Shown in pieces: positions 17,121 to 28,157 of a DNA stretch of 64,000 bases. Every line of letters starts with the position of its first letter. The stretch's first letter is position 1. The DNA lies in assembly GCA_902775735.1 (NCBI GenBank), contig CACYNH010000008.1, positions 1-64,000 of the forward strand, in the 5' to 3' direction. The position numbers and the translations under genes are program-made. The notes below the pieces were generated by a model that saw only the letters and a list, made by a program, of their open reading frames with translations, had not been told where the DNA came from and ran no database searches. This DNA is from an uncultured Erysipelotrichaceae bacterium (GTDB taxonomy: Bacteria; Bacillota_I; Bacilli_A; Erysipelotrichales; Erysipelotrichaceae).

Positions 17121-18356
17121 ATGTTATTGAGTATTGCACTGATCCTGCTGTTGGGAATGCTGGCGGGAAAACTGGTTTCATTTGTTAAACTGCCGCCGCT
17201 GACGGGCATGCTGGTGACGGGAATCCTGGCCGGTCCGTATTGTTTCAATCTGATCAGTGCTTCTGTATTGAACATTTCCTCAGAATTAAGAAGAATCGCC
17301 CTCATCATTATCCTGATCCGGGCCGGTCTTAACCTGAAGAGTGAAGATCTAAAGAAAGCAGGCCGGCCTGCGGTATTGATGTGCTTTGTGCCTGCCTCTT
17401 TTGAGATTCTTGGGATGGTTCTGATTGCGCCGCCGGTTTTTCATATCACAATTGCCGAAGCGCTGCTGCTGGGATCGGTCATCGCCGCGGTTTCGCCGGC
17501 TGTGATTGTGCCGCACATGATTAAAATTATGGAACAGGGATACGGGCAGGAAAGGGCGGTGCCGCAGATGGTGCTGGCCGGAGCTTCCTGTGATGACGTC
17601 TTTGTCATTGTGCTTTTCAGCTGTTTTGTATCCCTTGTAACAAACGGCAGCTTCAATGCGGTATCTCTCTTACGGATTCCGGTTTCGATTGTTCTTGGCA
17701 TCGGGGCCGGGATTCTGTGCGGGTATCTCTTTTCAAAGATGACGGAAAGATTCCACCCTGAGGGCACAGTGATGACTGTGATCCTTCTGTGTCTTTCTTT
17801 TCTGCTTGTATCAATGGAGGACAGCTTAAACAGCACAGTCGGATTTTCCGGATTGATCGGGGTGATGGCAATGGGCATGACATGCGGACATATGATTCCG
17901 GAAGAAGCTTCTAAGGTTTCTTCACAGAGCGGGGAATTATGGAAGGCGGCACAGGTCATTCTCTTCGTTCTGGTCGGCGCGGCTGTGGAAATTCAGTATG
18001 CTCTGCATTCATTCGCGGCTGCGGCTTTGGTGATTTCCGGTGTATTGCTGTTCAGAATGGCAGGGGTTTTTGTCAGTACGCTTGGGTCTCATTACACAAA
18101 AAAGGAAAGACTCTTCGCAATGCTTGCCTATACGCCAAAAGCGACGGTGCAGGCGGCGATCGGTCCGCTGCCGCTGGCGATGGGCCTTTCATGCGGTTCA
18201 CTGATCCTGAGCATAGCGGTATGTTCAATTCTTTTAACAGCTCCTCTTGGCGCGTTCATGATCGATCTGACATATCAGAAACTGCTCGAAAAAAAACAAT
18301 TCTCATGCGGCCAACGCTATATAATGAATGTGCAGATTTCAGAAAGCAGAAAATAA
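17121..18356 (+). CDS. Cation/proton antiporter (CPA superfamily)
   Basis: 411 residues, 12 or so membrane helices. The central SCDDVF segment carries the Asp-Asp pair typical of electrogenic Na+/H+ or K+/H+ exchangers of the CPA2 type. AVSPAVIVPHM is the conserved helix 4 stretch. No cytosolic RCK domain is attached. AAAAGGAGG precedes the ATG. The two small genes that follow overlap or abut it, so a three-gene operon is likely. The ion cannot be read from sequence. Confidence 0.85.
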   Translation: MLLSIALILLLGMLAGKLVSFVKLPPLTGMLVTGILAGPYCFNLISASVLNISSELRRIALIIILIRAGLNLKSEDLKKAGRPAVLMCFVPASFEILGMVLIAPPVFHITIAEALLLGSVIAAVSPAVIVPHMIKIMEQGYGQERAVPQMVLAGASCDDVFVIVLFSCFVSLVTNGSFNAVSLLRIPVSIVLGIGAGILCGYLFSKMTERFHPEGTVMTVILLCLSFLLVSMEDSLNSTVGFSGLIGVMAMGMTCGHMIPEEASKVSSQSGELWKAAQVILFVLVGAAVEIQYALHSFAAAALVISGVLLFRMAGVFVSTLGSHYTKKERLFAMLAYTPKATVQAAIGPLPLAMGLSCGSLILSIAVCSILLTAPLGAFMIDLTYQKLLEKKQFSCGQRYIMNVQISESRK

Positions 18357-18360
18357 AATC

Positions 18361-18693
18361 ATGAGACAGGCAACAATCTACATCGGCCTCAATGACGCCG
18401 AAACACATGAACAGAAATTTGAAACAGAAAAGTATATCAGACTCGTCAAAGACATCTGCCGCGAATACCATGTGGCAGTCTCTGTCAGTAAAATGTCAGG
18501 TTCTTACTTCCATGAGGACGGAACATATGTGGAAGAGGAGACCCTTGTATTGATGATCATGGGCGTTCCCGATGAAACGATCAGGGAAATCGCAAGGGAT
18601 GTCTGCGTCTTCTTCAACCAGGAAAGCGTTCTGGTCAGCTATGCGGAATGCGAAACGCATTTCATGAAGGAAAGGATTCAGATTGATGGCTGA
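18361..18693 (+). CDS. Uncharacterised small alpha/beta protein (110 aa)
   Basis: The ATG at 18361 lies 4 bases after the antiporter stop. The protein has alternating strands and helices (TIYIGLNDAE, then EKYIRLVKDICREY and ETLVLMIMGVPDETIREIARD), a ferredoxin-like or PII-like arrangement without a recognised signature. It may be a regulatory partner of the antiporter. The GNAT gene starts inside its end. Confidence 0.6.
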   Translation: MRQATIYIGLNDAETHEQKFETEKYIRLVKDICREYHVAVSVSKMSGSYFHEDGTYVEEETLVLMIMGVPDETIREIARDVCVFFNQESVLVSYAECETHFMKERIQIDG

Positions 18694-19243
18694 ACTGTTC
18701 AGCGGATATCCTGTTCTGGAGGATGAAAGGATCATCATGCATAAGATGACCATGGCCGATGTGAAGGCACTGGAGCAGATGTGTGCCAATCCCAATGTCT
18801 ACCGCTTTGAGCCGACATTTCTTTATGAACAGAAATACGATGACAAGGCCGACGTGATCGCCAATATGGACGGAGAGTGCTTTGAGACAAAAGAAAGCCT
18901 TTTTCTCGGCATCTATGTCAAAGAAAACCCTGATGTGATGATCGGCATCGGCGAAGTCTACGCCTATGAGCCGGAAAGAAAAAAAGCTTCGATCGGCTGC
19001 CGTCTGGATGAGCCTTACTGGCATAAAGGCTACGGGACAAGTGCTGAAAGACTTCTGAAGAATTATCTTCTTGACGAATGCAGTCTTAAGATCATCACCG
19101 CCCATGTCATGAAGCAGAATATTCCTTCCGGAAAGGCGCTTGAAAAAATCGGCCTGATCCTTAAATATCCCGACTGTCTGGAGGAATGGGGATTTGAAGA
19201 GCCGGTATTGATCGATAAATTCGTTCTTAAAATCTACGATTGA
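18686..19243 (+). CDS. GNAT-family N-acetyltransferase (RimJ/RimL-like)
   Basis: 185 residues. LDEPYWHKGYGTSAERLL holds the acetyl-CoA loop, and KQNIPSGKALEKIGL is the C-terminal motif of ribosomal-protein-type acetyltransferases. It overlaps the preceding gene by 8 bases. A hairpin terminator closes the group. Confidence 0.85.
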   Translation: MAELFSGYPVLEDERIIMHKMTMADVKALEQMCANPNVYRFEPTFLYEQKYDDKADVIANMDGECFETKESLFLGIYVKENPDVMIGIGEVYAYEPERKKASIGCRLDEPYWHKGYGTSAERLLKNYLLDECSLKIITAHVMKQNIPSGKALEKIGLILKYPDCLEEWGFEEPVLIDKFVLKIYD

Positions 19244-19256
19244 ATGATCCATTGAG

Positions 19257-19277
19257 TCCCGCGTTCCGCGGGATTTT
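19257..19277 (+). terminator. Rho-independent terminator
   Basis: TCCCGCG / CGCGGGA stem with a 3-base loop, then TTTT. Confidence 0.85.
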
Positions 19278-19395
19278 CAGTTTCAAAAAGAAGATACTTC
19301 AGCTCTGTAAAGTATTGAAATCGATGACAGTTTCAGTGTATCCTATATGACTATAAAGGCACACTTCAGTGTGACTGAACAGGAAAGGGGTATTT

Positions 19396-20691
19396 ATGAA
19401 GCCTTATGTTGAAATGACTGCTGAAGAGCTGACAGCTGAGCTGGCAGAACTCAAAGCACAGTACAAGAAAGTACAGGCGCTTGGCATGCACCTGGATATG
19501 AGCCGCGGCAAACCCTGCCAGGAACAGCTTGACCTGTCGATGGGAATGATGGACGTATTGAGTTCCACAGACGATCTGACATGTGAAGACGGCACCGACT
19601 GCCGCAATTACGGGGCACTCACCGGCATCAAAGAAGCCAGGGAACTGCTTGGCGATATGATGGAGAACAATCCGAAGGATATTATCATCTACGGCAACTC
19701 CTCGCTGAATGTCATGTTTGACACCATTTCCCGCGCCTGGACGCACGGCATCATGGGCAACACCCCCTGGTGCAAGCTGGATGAGGTCAAATTCCTCTGT
19801 CCTGTTCCCGGCTATGACCGCCATTTCGCGATCACCGGCTACTTCGGAATCAAGATGATCCCGGTTCCGATGACTCCGACCGGACCGGATATGGACATCG
19901 TTGAAAAACTCGTCGCCGAAGATCCCGCAATCAAGGGCATCTGGTGCGTTCCGAAATATTCCAACCCGCAGGGAATCTCCTATGATGACGCGACAGTCAG
20001 ACGCTTTGCCCGTTTAAAGCCGGCAGCGCCCGACTTCAGAATTTTCTGGGATAATGCGTATGGCATCCATCATCTCTATGACGACAGACAGGACTACCTG
20101 ATCGAGATCCTTGCCGAATGCAAGAGAGCCGGCAATCCTGACCTGGTTTATAAATTCTCTTCCACATCCAAGATCACATTCCCGGGCTCCGGCATCGCCG
20201 CTCTTGCGACCAGCCCCAACAACATGGAAGACTTCACCACGCATTTACGGCATCAGACCATCGGCCACGACAAGGTCAACCAGCTCAGACATGTCAGATT
20301 CTTCGGCAACATCCACGGCATGGTTGAGCATATGAGAAAGCACGCCGACATCATCCGTCCCAAGTTCGAGATTGTCACCAGCACCCTGGAAAGAGATCTT
20401 GGCGGACTGGGCGTGGGCACATGGACAAACCCGCTGGGCGGCTACTTCGTCATGTTCAATTCACTGAGCGGCTGCGCGAAGGATATCGTCTCCCGCTGCA
20501 AGAAGGCAGGCGTGATCATGACCCCGGCCGGCGCCACTTGGCCCAACGGTCAGGATCCCAACGATTCCAACATCCGTATCGCACCGACATTCCCGTCTCT
20601 GGCGGATCTGCAGGCAGCCATGGATATCTTCACACTTTGTGTCAGAATCTCCAGCGCCAAAAAGATCCTCGCCGAAAAACAGGCAGCCTGA
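19396..20691 (+). CDS. Aminotransferase, type Ic aspartate aminotransferase family
   Basis: 431 residues, the length of the type Ic aspartate aminotransferases. N-terminal DMSRGKPCQEQLDLS, CVPKYSNPQG, the PLP-site Asp/Tyr in FWDNAYGIHH, and FSSTSKITFPGSGIA with the Schiff-base Lys. The family moves the amino group between aspartate (or alanine/glutamate) and 2-oxo acids. AAAGGGG precedes the ATG. A small dyad CACACT / AGTGTG sits 22 bases upstream in the leader. Monocistronic. Confidence 0.9.
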   Translation: MKPYVEMTAEELTAELAELKAQYKKVQALGMHLDMSRGKPCQEQLDLSMGMMDVLSSTDDLTCEDGTDCRNYGALTGIKEARELLGDMMENNPKDIIIYGNSSLNVMFDTISRAWTHGIMGNTPWCKLDEVKFLCPVPGYDRHFAITGYFGIKMIPVPMTPTGPDMDIVEKLVAEDPAIKGIWCVPKYSNPQGISYDDATVRRFARLKPAAPDFRIFWDNAYGIHHLYDDRQDYLIEILAECKRAGNPDLVYKFSSTSKITFPGSGIAALATSPNNMEDFTTHLRHQTIGHDKVNQLRHVRFFGNIHGMVEHMRKHADIIRPKFEIVTSTLERDLGGLGVGTWTNPLGGYFVMFNSLSGCAKDIVSRCKKAGVIMTPAGATWPNGQDPNDSNIRIAPTFPSLADLQAAMDIFTLCVRISSAKKILAEKQAA

Positions 20692-20702
20692 CAAATCACT
20701 TA

Positions 20703-20727
20703 AGAACTCCTTCGCGGAGCTCTTTTT
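20703..20727 (+). terminator. Rho-independent terminator
   Basis: GAACTCC / GGAGCTC stem with one mismatch and a 5-base loop, then a T run. The TATAAT for the next gene follows at once (20729). Confidence 0.7.
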
Positions 20728-20753
20728 GTATAATTGCATAGAGGACAATCACT

Positions 20754-21296
20754 ATGGCAGGAACAATTGAAATCAGCACAGAAAGACTCCTTTTAAGAAA
20801 GCACATCCCGTCCGACGCTGAAGTTCTTTATGAACTTGCAGGCAAGGATGAATCCATGTACAGATATTCCGGATGGAATCCATACGAAACACAAGAAATG
20901 GCGGAAGAAACCGTCCGCCGCTTTATCGCTTCCTATGACGATCCGCTTTTTTTCGGATGGGGAATTGAACACGAAGGAAAACTCATCGGAACAATCGGTG
21001 CCTACGATTACGACAGGGCTTCTAAATCCATTGAGGCAGGCTTCAGCATCTTCTGCCCGTATCAGGGCCATGGCTTCGCGTCTGAGGCTTTGAAAGCAGT
21101 CATTGACTATCTGCTCAGCCGCGATGAAATTGAGACGGTCACCGCCTGGTGCGCTTCAGAAAATCCCGCTTCCGCAAGGACCATGGAAAAGGCCGGCATG
21201 CGTCTGAAGAAAATCGTCCGCGGTGATCTGCATGTGGGTGAAAAAACCTATGACCGGATGGTCTATGCATGTTCAAACGAGGAACGAAAATGGTGA
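20754..21296 (+). CDS. GNAT-family N-acetyltransferase
   Basis: 180 residues. The ISTERLLLRKHIPSDAE start is typical of the RimJ/RimL group, CPYQGHGFASEAL is the acetyl-CoA loop, and ASENPASARTMEKAGM is the C-terminal motif. AGAGGA precedes the ATG. It overlaps the ogt start by 7 bases. Confidence 0.85.
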   Translation: MAGTIEISTERLLLRKHIPSDAEVLYELAGKDESMYRYSGWNPYETQEMAEETVRRFIASYDDPLFFGWGIEHEGKLIGTIGAYDYDRASKSIEAGFSIFCPYQGHGFASEALKAVIDYLLSRDEIETVTAWCASENPASARTMEKAGMRLKKIVRGDLHVGEKTYDRMVYACSNEERKW

Positions 21297-21790
21297 ATTT
21301 GCCGAAACTGCAGCCTTATGTCCTGCGCTTCTGTACTTATTTATCGCCTGTGGGCACGCTGGTGATCGGGGAGGATGACGCAGGCATCACGCTCATTGAG
21401 TTCAGCGATGAAACGACGGAGTATCCTGTTCCCGAAAACAGCAGATATCTTGAATCAGCTGCTGAACAGCTCAGAGAATACTTTGCCGGAAACAGAAAAG
21501 AATTTGACCTGCCGCTTTCCCTGCACGGCACAGACTTTCAGAAACTGGTCTGGGATGCGCTGAGGCAGATTCCTTACGGCTCATACGCAAGCTATCAGGA
21601 CATCGCGATTGCGGTCGGAAACAGAAACTCTACAAGAGCGGTCGGAATGGCAAACAACCGCAATCCTGTTGTGATTGTGATTCCATGCCACCGCGTCATC
21701 GGCAAAGACGGCAGTCTCACCGGTTATGGCGGCGGACTGGACAAAAAGAAGTATTTACTGAATCTGGAAGGGATCGGGTATAAAGAATGA
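21290..21790 (+). CDS. ogt: Methylated-DNA-protein cysteine methyltransferase
   Basis: 166 residues. The C-terminal domain has the methyl acceptor motif PCHRVIG and the DNA-binding GSYASYQDIA and GMANNRNP. It repairs O6-alkylguanine by suicidal transfer of the alkyl group to Cys. The start at 21290 has GAGGAA upstream; an ATG at 21269 is possible but less supported. The metallophosphoesterase starts inside its stop. Confidence 0.95.
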   Translation: MVNLPKLQPYVLRFCTYLSPVGTLVIGEDDAGITLIEFSDETTEYPVPENSRYLESAAEQLREYFAGNRKEFDLPLSLHGTDFQKLVWDALRQIPYGSYASYQDIAIAVGNRNSTRAVGMANNRNPVVIVIPCHRVIGKDGSLTGYGGGLDKKKYLLNLEGIGYKE

Positions 21791-22620
21791 CAAGAATCGC
21801 GGTGATCTCGGATATCCATGGCAACAGAGAAGCTTTAAAGGCAGTGCTTGAAGATATCCGGTTGAAACAATGTGACACCATCATCTGTCTTGGCGATGTG
21901 ATTGCCAAAGGAAAGCACAACCACGAATGCGTTCAGCTCGTGAAGAACAATTGTGATGTCACAGTCCGCGGCAACTGCGACGCCTATTTTTCTTATGATC
22001 CGGATCAGATGGACAGTGAGCGGGAAAAGAACCTGATCAAAGCGTATCAGGAAACAATGGAACAAGAGGATATCGAGTGGCTCAGATCATTAAATGACTG
22101 TCATGAAATGAAGCTTAGCGGCAGGCTTGTGCGCATGTTCCATGCCGGGCCTGATTCTTTCAATAACTACTCATCCAATACAATTTACGCTTCCGTGGAA
22201 GAAAAATATTCGATGTTTATGCCGGGAAAGCTGACATGTTCTGATGGAACAGCCGATGTTGTCATCTTCGGCCACATCCATACCCAGATGATGCAGAAGG
22301 CCTTCAACCGGACACTGATCTGCTGCGGCAGTGTGGGCAATGCCCTGGATTTCATCCGCAATCCTTCCAAAGACGGTGATGTGCGCAATACAGTCAGCGC
22401 CCAGTATATGATCATGGAAGGAAACATGTCCGAAGAATACGGACCGCTTGAATTCCGTTTCCTCCAGGTTCCCTATGACATTGAAAAGGAGCTGGAAGAT
22501 TATGATGATTTCTTTGAAAAGGAATCGTTTGAGTATGAGCTCAGAGAGGGCAATTACCGCTCCCATGAAAAGATCAGGAAGATCCTTCTCAAGGACGGCA
22601 TCGATCTTGACAAAGTGTGA
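21787..22620 (+). CDS. Metallophosphoesterase (YfcE/MPP family)
   Basis: 277 residues. The metal-binding set is complete: ISDIHGN (Asp9, His11), GDVIAKG, RGNCD and GHIHTQM. A long C-terminal extension after residue 200 ends in a charged helix. It is a phosphodiesterase or phosphatase of unknown substrate. It overlaps ogt by ATGA. Confidence 0.85.
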   Translation: MTRIAVISDIHGNREALKAVLEDIRLKQCDTIICLGDVIAKGKHNHECVQLVKNNCDVTVRGNCDAYFSYDPDQMDSEREKNLIKAYQETMEQEDIEWLRSLNDCHEMKLSGRLVRMFHAGPDSFNNYSSNTIYASVEEKYSMFMPGKLTCSDGTADVVIFGHIHTQMMQKAFNRTLICCGSVGNALDFIRNPSKDGDVRNTVSAQYMIMEGNMSEEYGPLEFRFLQVPYDIEKELEDYDDFFEKESFEYELREGNYRSHEKIRKILLKDGIDLDKV

Positions 22621-22695
22621 AAAACAGACAGATTCACTGATTCATTCAGGACTGTAAGTTGTATGATGAAAGCACAGAAAAACCGGAGGAGTATT

Positions 22696-24192
22696 ATGAT
22701 CAATCACGCAGTCAGCCAGCTGACCGAATACGCAGTGCGCAGAGGCTGGATACAGGAAGACGACAGAGTTTATATCTCCAATCTGATTCTTGAAGCCATC
22801 GGTGCCGATGGCTTTGAAGGCCTTGAACCAGTTGAAGGTGACCTTGAACCGATTCAGGAAATCCTGAACCAGCTTTGTGATTTCGCTTATGAAAAAGGCG
22901 TCATTGAAGGCAATTCCGCATCCTATTATGACCTGCTCGACACTAAACTGATGGGCCTCATCACACCGAAACCTTCAGAAGTCATTCAAAAATTCAAAGA
23001 ATTTTATAAAGAATCCCCGCAGAAGGCGACCGACTGGTATTACACATTCTCAGGCGATACCAACTACATCCGCCGCGACCGCATTGCCAAGGACAGAAAA
23101 TGGACGGTCGATACCGGATACGGAACACTCGATATCACAATCAATCTTTCCAAACCGGAAAAGGATCCCAAAGCGATTGCCGCAGCCGGCAAAGCCAAAT
23201 CCTCCGGGTATCCCAAGTGCCTGCTGTGCGTGGAAAACGAAGGCTATGCCGGCCATTTGAACCATCCGGCAAGACAGAACCACAGAATCATTCCGATCAC
23301 TTTGAACAATACCGCTTATTACCTGCAGTACAGCCCGTATGTCTATTACAACGAGCACTGCATCGTTCTCAATAAACTGCACACCCCGATGCACATCGAC
23401 AAAGGCGCCTTTGAAAACCTGCTGGACTTCGTCACTGTCTTCCCGCATTACTTCATCGGCTCCAACGCCGATCTGCCGATTGTCGGCGGCAGCGTCTTAA
23501 GCCATGACCACTATCAGGGCGGCCATTATGAATTCCCGATGGCAAGAGCGGAAATCGAAAAGACAGTCACGATCCCAGGCTTTGAAGATCTTACTGCCGG
23601 CATTGTCAAATGGCCGATGTCCGTCATCCGCTTAAGAGGAAAAGACCGCGCAAGAATCGCCGAAGCGGGAGAAAAGATCCTGAGCGCATGGAGAAAGTAT
23701 GACGATGAAGCTGCCTTCATCTTCCATGAGACCGAAGGCGAAGCCCATAACACCATCACCCCGATCGCTAGAAGAAGAGGGGATGACTATGAGCTTGATC
23801 TGGTTTTAAGAAACAACATCACAACAAAAGAGAATCCTCTTGGCGTCTATCATCCCCATGCCGACAAACACCACATCAAGAAGGAAAACATCGGCCTGAT
23901 CGAAGTCATGGGCCTGGCGGTTTTACCGGCAAGACTCAAAAATGAACTGGCCGCTGTCGCTGAAGGACTTGTGAGCGGAAAAGATCTTACTGCCGATCCT
24001 CTGACCGCCAGCCATGCGGAATGGGCAAAGGACATCCGGAACAGATATCCGGATCTGAATAAAGACAATGTAAATGCGATTGTTGAAAAGGAAACCGGTC
24101 TTGTCTTCGCCGCTGTTCTTGAAGACGCCGGCGTCTACAAGCATGATGAAGAGGGCAGAAAAGCCTTTGACCGCTTCATCGCTTCCCTCTGA
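22696..24192 (+). CDS. galT: UDP-glucose-hexose-1-phosphate uridylyltransferase, type 2
   Basis: 498 residues, the length of the Gram-positive type 2 GalT. The catalytic HxH is in GGSVLSHDHYQGG. KCLLCVENEGY and HPARQNHRIIP are conserved. It swaps UMP between UDP-glucose and galactose-1-phosphate in the Leloir pathway. The ATG at 22696 follows GGAGG. galK and galE are not in the window, which is unusual but not rare. Confidence 0.95.
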   Translation: MINHAVSQLTEYAVRRGWIQEDDRVYISNLILEAIGADGFEGLEPVEGDLEPIQEILNQLCDFAYEKGVIEGNSASYYDLLDTKLMGLITPKPSEVIQKFKEFYKESPQKATDWYYTFSGDTNYIRRDRIAKDRKWTVDTGYGTLDITINLSKPEKDPKAIAAAGKAKSSGYPKCLLCVENEGYAGHLNHPARQNHRIIPITLNNTAYYLQYSPYVYYNEHCIVLNKLHTPMHIDKGAFENLLDFVTVFPHYFIGSNADLPIVGGSVLSHDHYQGGHYEFPMARAEIEKTVTIPGFEDLTAGIVKWPMSVIRLRGKDRARIAEAGEKILSAWRKYDDEAAFIFHETEGEAHNTITPIARRRGDDYELDLVLRNNITTKENPLGVYHPHADKHHIKKENIGLIEVMGLAVLPARLKNELAAVAEGLVSGKDLTADPLTASHAEWAKDIRNRYPDLNKDNVNAIVEKETGLVFAAVLEDAGVYKHDEEGRKAFDRFIASL

Positions 24193-24215
24193 TCAGCCTT
24201 CACTCACAGAAATAA

Positions 24216-24246
24216 ATAACGTGCCCGCTCAAAGCGGGCATGTTAT
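24216..24246 (+). terminator. Long hairpin terminator after galT, overlapping the elaA promoter
   Basis: A 14-pair stem (loop CAA, one G-T pair) runs from 24216 to 24246 and is followed by TATTTT. Its right arm runs into TATTAT at 24244, the likely -10 of elaA. Confidence 0.8.
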
Positions 24247-24256
24247 TATTTTGGAC

Positions 24257-24685
24257 ATGGAACTGAAAATCAAAGCGTTTGAAGAACTGACATTGAATGA
24301 ACTCTATGAAATCCTGAAGGCGCGCTGCGCTGTGTTTGTGGTTGAGCAGACATGCCCGTATCAGGATATCGACGGCATTGATCCCCTCAGCATACATCTC
24401 TTTTACGTGGATGACGGCAGGATCCTTGCGTATCTGCGGCTTTTCTGGAAAGAGGAAGGCGTTGCGGCAATCGGCAGGGTGCTTACTGTGCAGAGGGGAA
24501 CCGGGCTTGGCGGAAAGCTTCTTCATGAAGGAGTCTCTTATGCTCAGAATGTCATGAAGGCAGAAAGAATGTATCTGGAAGCGCAGACCTACGCGGTGGG
24601 ATTCTATGAAAAAGAAGGATTCAGAGTTGTCTCTGAACCCTTCGATGAAGACGGGATTCCCCATGTGAAAATGATCAGGGAATGA
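24257..24685 (+). CDS. elaA: ElaA-type GNAT acetyltransferase
   Basis: 142 residues. It matches ElaA: FVVEQTCPYQDIDGID near residue 30, then YLRLF, IGRVLTVQRGTGLGGKLL (acetyl-CoA site) and AQTYAVGFYEKEGF. No ribosome binding site is visible, and TATTAT ends only 7 bases before the ATG, so the mRNA may be leaderless. Confidence 0.85.
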   Translation: MELKIKAFEELTLNELYEILKARCAVFVVEQTCPYQDIDGIDPLSIHLFYVDDGRILAYLRLFWKEEGVAAIGRVLTVQRGTGLGGKLLHEGVSYAQNVMKAERMYLEAQTYAVGFYEKEGFRVVSEPFDEDGIPHVKMIRE

Positions 24686-24686
24686 G

Positions 24687-24708
24687 AAAGGGCACCGAGG
24701 TGCCCTTT
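24687..24708. terminator. Bidirectional hairpin between elaA and bglA
   Basis: AAAGGGCACC / GGTGCCCTTT perfect ten-pair stem with a GA turn, placed between two convergent stops. Confidence 0.75.
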
Positions 24709-24714
24709 GAATGT

Positions 24715-26175
<1,461 letters not shown>

Positions 26176-26218
26176 TTATATTTCTCCTTTTTTCTTAAAA
26201 CCATTATATATGAACAGC

Positions 26219-26878
26219 TCACAGTTTCGTATCCGCGTACACCAGATAGCGGACAAACTTTTCACTGTGGACGATATAGCTGCCATGTCCTTCACCGGGA
26301 ATAATATGAAGCTCAGACCCTTTGATATGTTCCGCGATGAACCTTGTCTCACTTTCCGTGACAAGATCCTTTTCTCCGGCCAGCACAAGCGTCTTCGCTT
26401 TGATCTTAGAAAGATCTTCTTCTGTAATGTGCGGTTCATTCAGCATCAGCTGCAGCTTGTCATCCGGTTTGATGAAGTTCATGACCTGAATAAAAGTTTT
26501 GAGAAACGGCTTGACGCCATCCGGCGTGACGTTGGCGCCGCTGGTGACCAGGGTTGTGATCCGTTCTGTCTTCATTGCCGCAAGCAGTCCCAGAATCCCG
26601 CCGTCGGAAAAGCCGTAGAAGAGCACATCATGAAGATCCAGCTCCTCCATAAAAGCGGTCAGGTCATCCGCCATGTCCTGATAGTGCAGTTCTTCCGTCA
26701 CGGTGGAAGAGCCATGGCATCTTGAATCGATGGCATAGCAGGTGAAGCGCTCTTTCAAAAGTTCAATACCTCTGTCGAAAATTGTATGATCTTCGCCGTT
26801 ACCGTGGACCAGCAGAAGAGGTCTGCCGCTGCCGCATTTTTCATAAAAAAGATCAATGCCTCTGACGTGTGCGTACAT
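26219..26878 (-). CDS. Alpha/beta hydrolase
   Basis: 219 residues. LLLVHGNGED, the nucleophile elbow GFSDGG, the Asp in GEKDLVTE and the His in EGHGSY give a full triad. The substrate is unknown. On its own strand a TGG-TATAGT extended -10 lies at about 26912. It is separated from bglA by 46 bases. Confidence 0.85.
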   Translation of the reverse strand: MYAHVRGIDLFYEKCGSGRPLLLVHGNGEDHTIFDRGIELLKERFTCYAIDSRCHGSSTVTEELHYQDMADDLTAFMEELDLHDVLFYGFSDGGILGLLAAMKTERITTLVTSGANVTPDGVKPFLKTFIQVMNFIKPDDKLQLMLNEPHITEEDLSKIKAKTLVLAGEKDLVTESETRFIAEHIKGSELHIIPGEGHGSYIVHSEKFVRYLVYADTKL

Positions 26879-27093
26879 AGAATGATTTCCTTTCGTTCCG
26901 TTACAGATTCACTATACCATGCAGGTTCACCGTCCGGTCATTCTGAATTCCGCCGATTCCTGTTCTGCTGTTTCCGCAGGAGTTGCCGGTCATGTCAATC
27001 TCATTGAAAATGTTTCAAAAAAGATGAAGAAGATAACTTTTTGTGCTATTGTGAAGGAGAAGAGAAACACACTCTCCGGAGGAATAATTAAAT

Positions 27094-28155
27094 ATGACTG
27101 TCAAAACACCTCTTTATGAGGAACACGTGGCACTCGAAGGCAGAATCGTCGATTTTGCCGGGTATTTTCTGCCTGTGCAGTATCCCACCGGTGTGATTGC
27201 GGAACACATGGCCGTGCGTGAAAAAGCAGGGCTCTTTGATGTGTCGCACATGGGGGAAGTCACCTTTAAAGGCAGGGATGCCCTTGCCAACATCAACCGC
27301 ATTTTTACCAACGACTACACAAATCTGAAGATCGGCAAAGTCCGCTATGGCGTCATGTGCTATGAAAACGGCGGCTGCGTCGATGACCTGATCGTCTACA
27401 GACGGGGCGAGGATGATTTCTTTGTTGTCGTCAACGCTTCCAACCGCTTCAAGGATGTCGAATGGATCAAAGAACATTTAGAGGGTGAAGTGGAATTCGA
27501 AGACGTTTCCGACAGCTATGCCCAGATCGCTCTGCAGGGACCGCTGTCCGGGGAAATCCTGGGAAAATACACGGAACTGCCCGAAAGGTATTACAGCTAT
27601 ATCGACAGCGAAATCCTTGGGAAGAAAGTCATCGTCTCCCAGACCGGCTACACCGGAGAATACGGCTTTGAAATCTATTGTGCGCCTGAGGACGCTCCTG
27701 AAATCTGGCGTGAGATTCTCAAAGATGAAAGAGTCATCCCGTGCGGCCTTGGCGCAAGAGACACATTGAGACTGGAAGCCTCCATGCCCTTATACGGACA
27801 TGAGATGGATGAAACCATCACACCGCTGGAAACAGGTCTTGACTATGGCGTGAAGATGAACAAGGAATTCATCGGCAGAGACGCCATCGCGGCTAAAACA
27901 GACAACCGCCACAGAATCGGCATTAAAGTCACCGGCAGAGGAATTGCCCGTGAGCACTGCGATGTCTATATGAACGGCGAAAAGATCGGACATACAACAT
28001 CCGGCACCCACTGCCCGTATCTCAAAGGCGCCTACGCGATGGCGCTTGTGGATCAGGCTTATGAGCCCGGCACAAAGCTGGAAGTTGATGTCAGAGGAAG
28101 AAGGATTGAAGGGGAAGTCACCGCGCTTCCGTTCTATAAGAGAGGGCAAAAATAA
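27094..28155 (+). CDS. gcvT: Glycine cleavage system T protein (aminomethyltransferase)
   Basis: 353 residues. Conserved HVALEGRIVDFAGYFLPVQY and FDVSHMGEV at the start, RDTLRLEASMPLYGHE in the middle. It moves the methylene group of glycine from the lipoyl arm of GcvH to tetrahydrofolate. CGGAGG precedes the ATG and is next to a small GGAGA / TCTCC hairpin in the leader. No glycine riboswitch was found upstream. First gene of a six-gene operon. Confidence 0.95.
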   Translation: MTVKTPLYEEHVALEGRIVDFAGYFLPVQYPTGVIAEHMAVREKAGLFDVSHMGEVTFKGRDALANINRIFTNDYTNLKIGKVRYGVMCYENGGCVDDLIVYRRGEDDFFVVVNASNRFKDVEWIKEHLEGEVEFEDVSDSYAQIALQGPLSGEILGKYTELPERYYSYIDSEILGKKVIVSQTGYTGEYGFEIYCAPEDAPEIWREILKDERVIPCGLGARDTLRLEASMPLYGHEMDETITPLETGLDYGVKMNKEFIGRDAIAAKTDNRHRIGIKVTGRGIAREHCDVYMNGEKIGHTTSGTHCPYLKGAYAMALVDQAYEPGTKLEVDVRGRRIEGEVTALPFYKRGQK

Positions 28156-28157
28156 TT

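Noticed and set aside
26879-27093. Glycine riboswitch upstream of gcvT
   Set aside because: None of the conserved tandem glycine-aptamer blocks was seen; only a small GGAGA/TCTCC hairpin is present.
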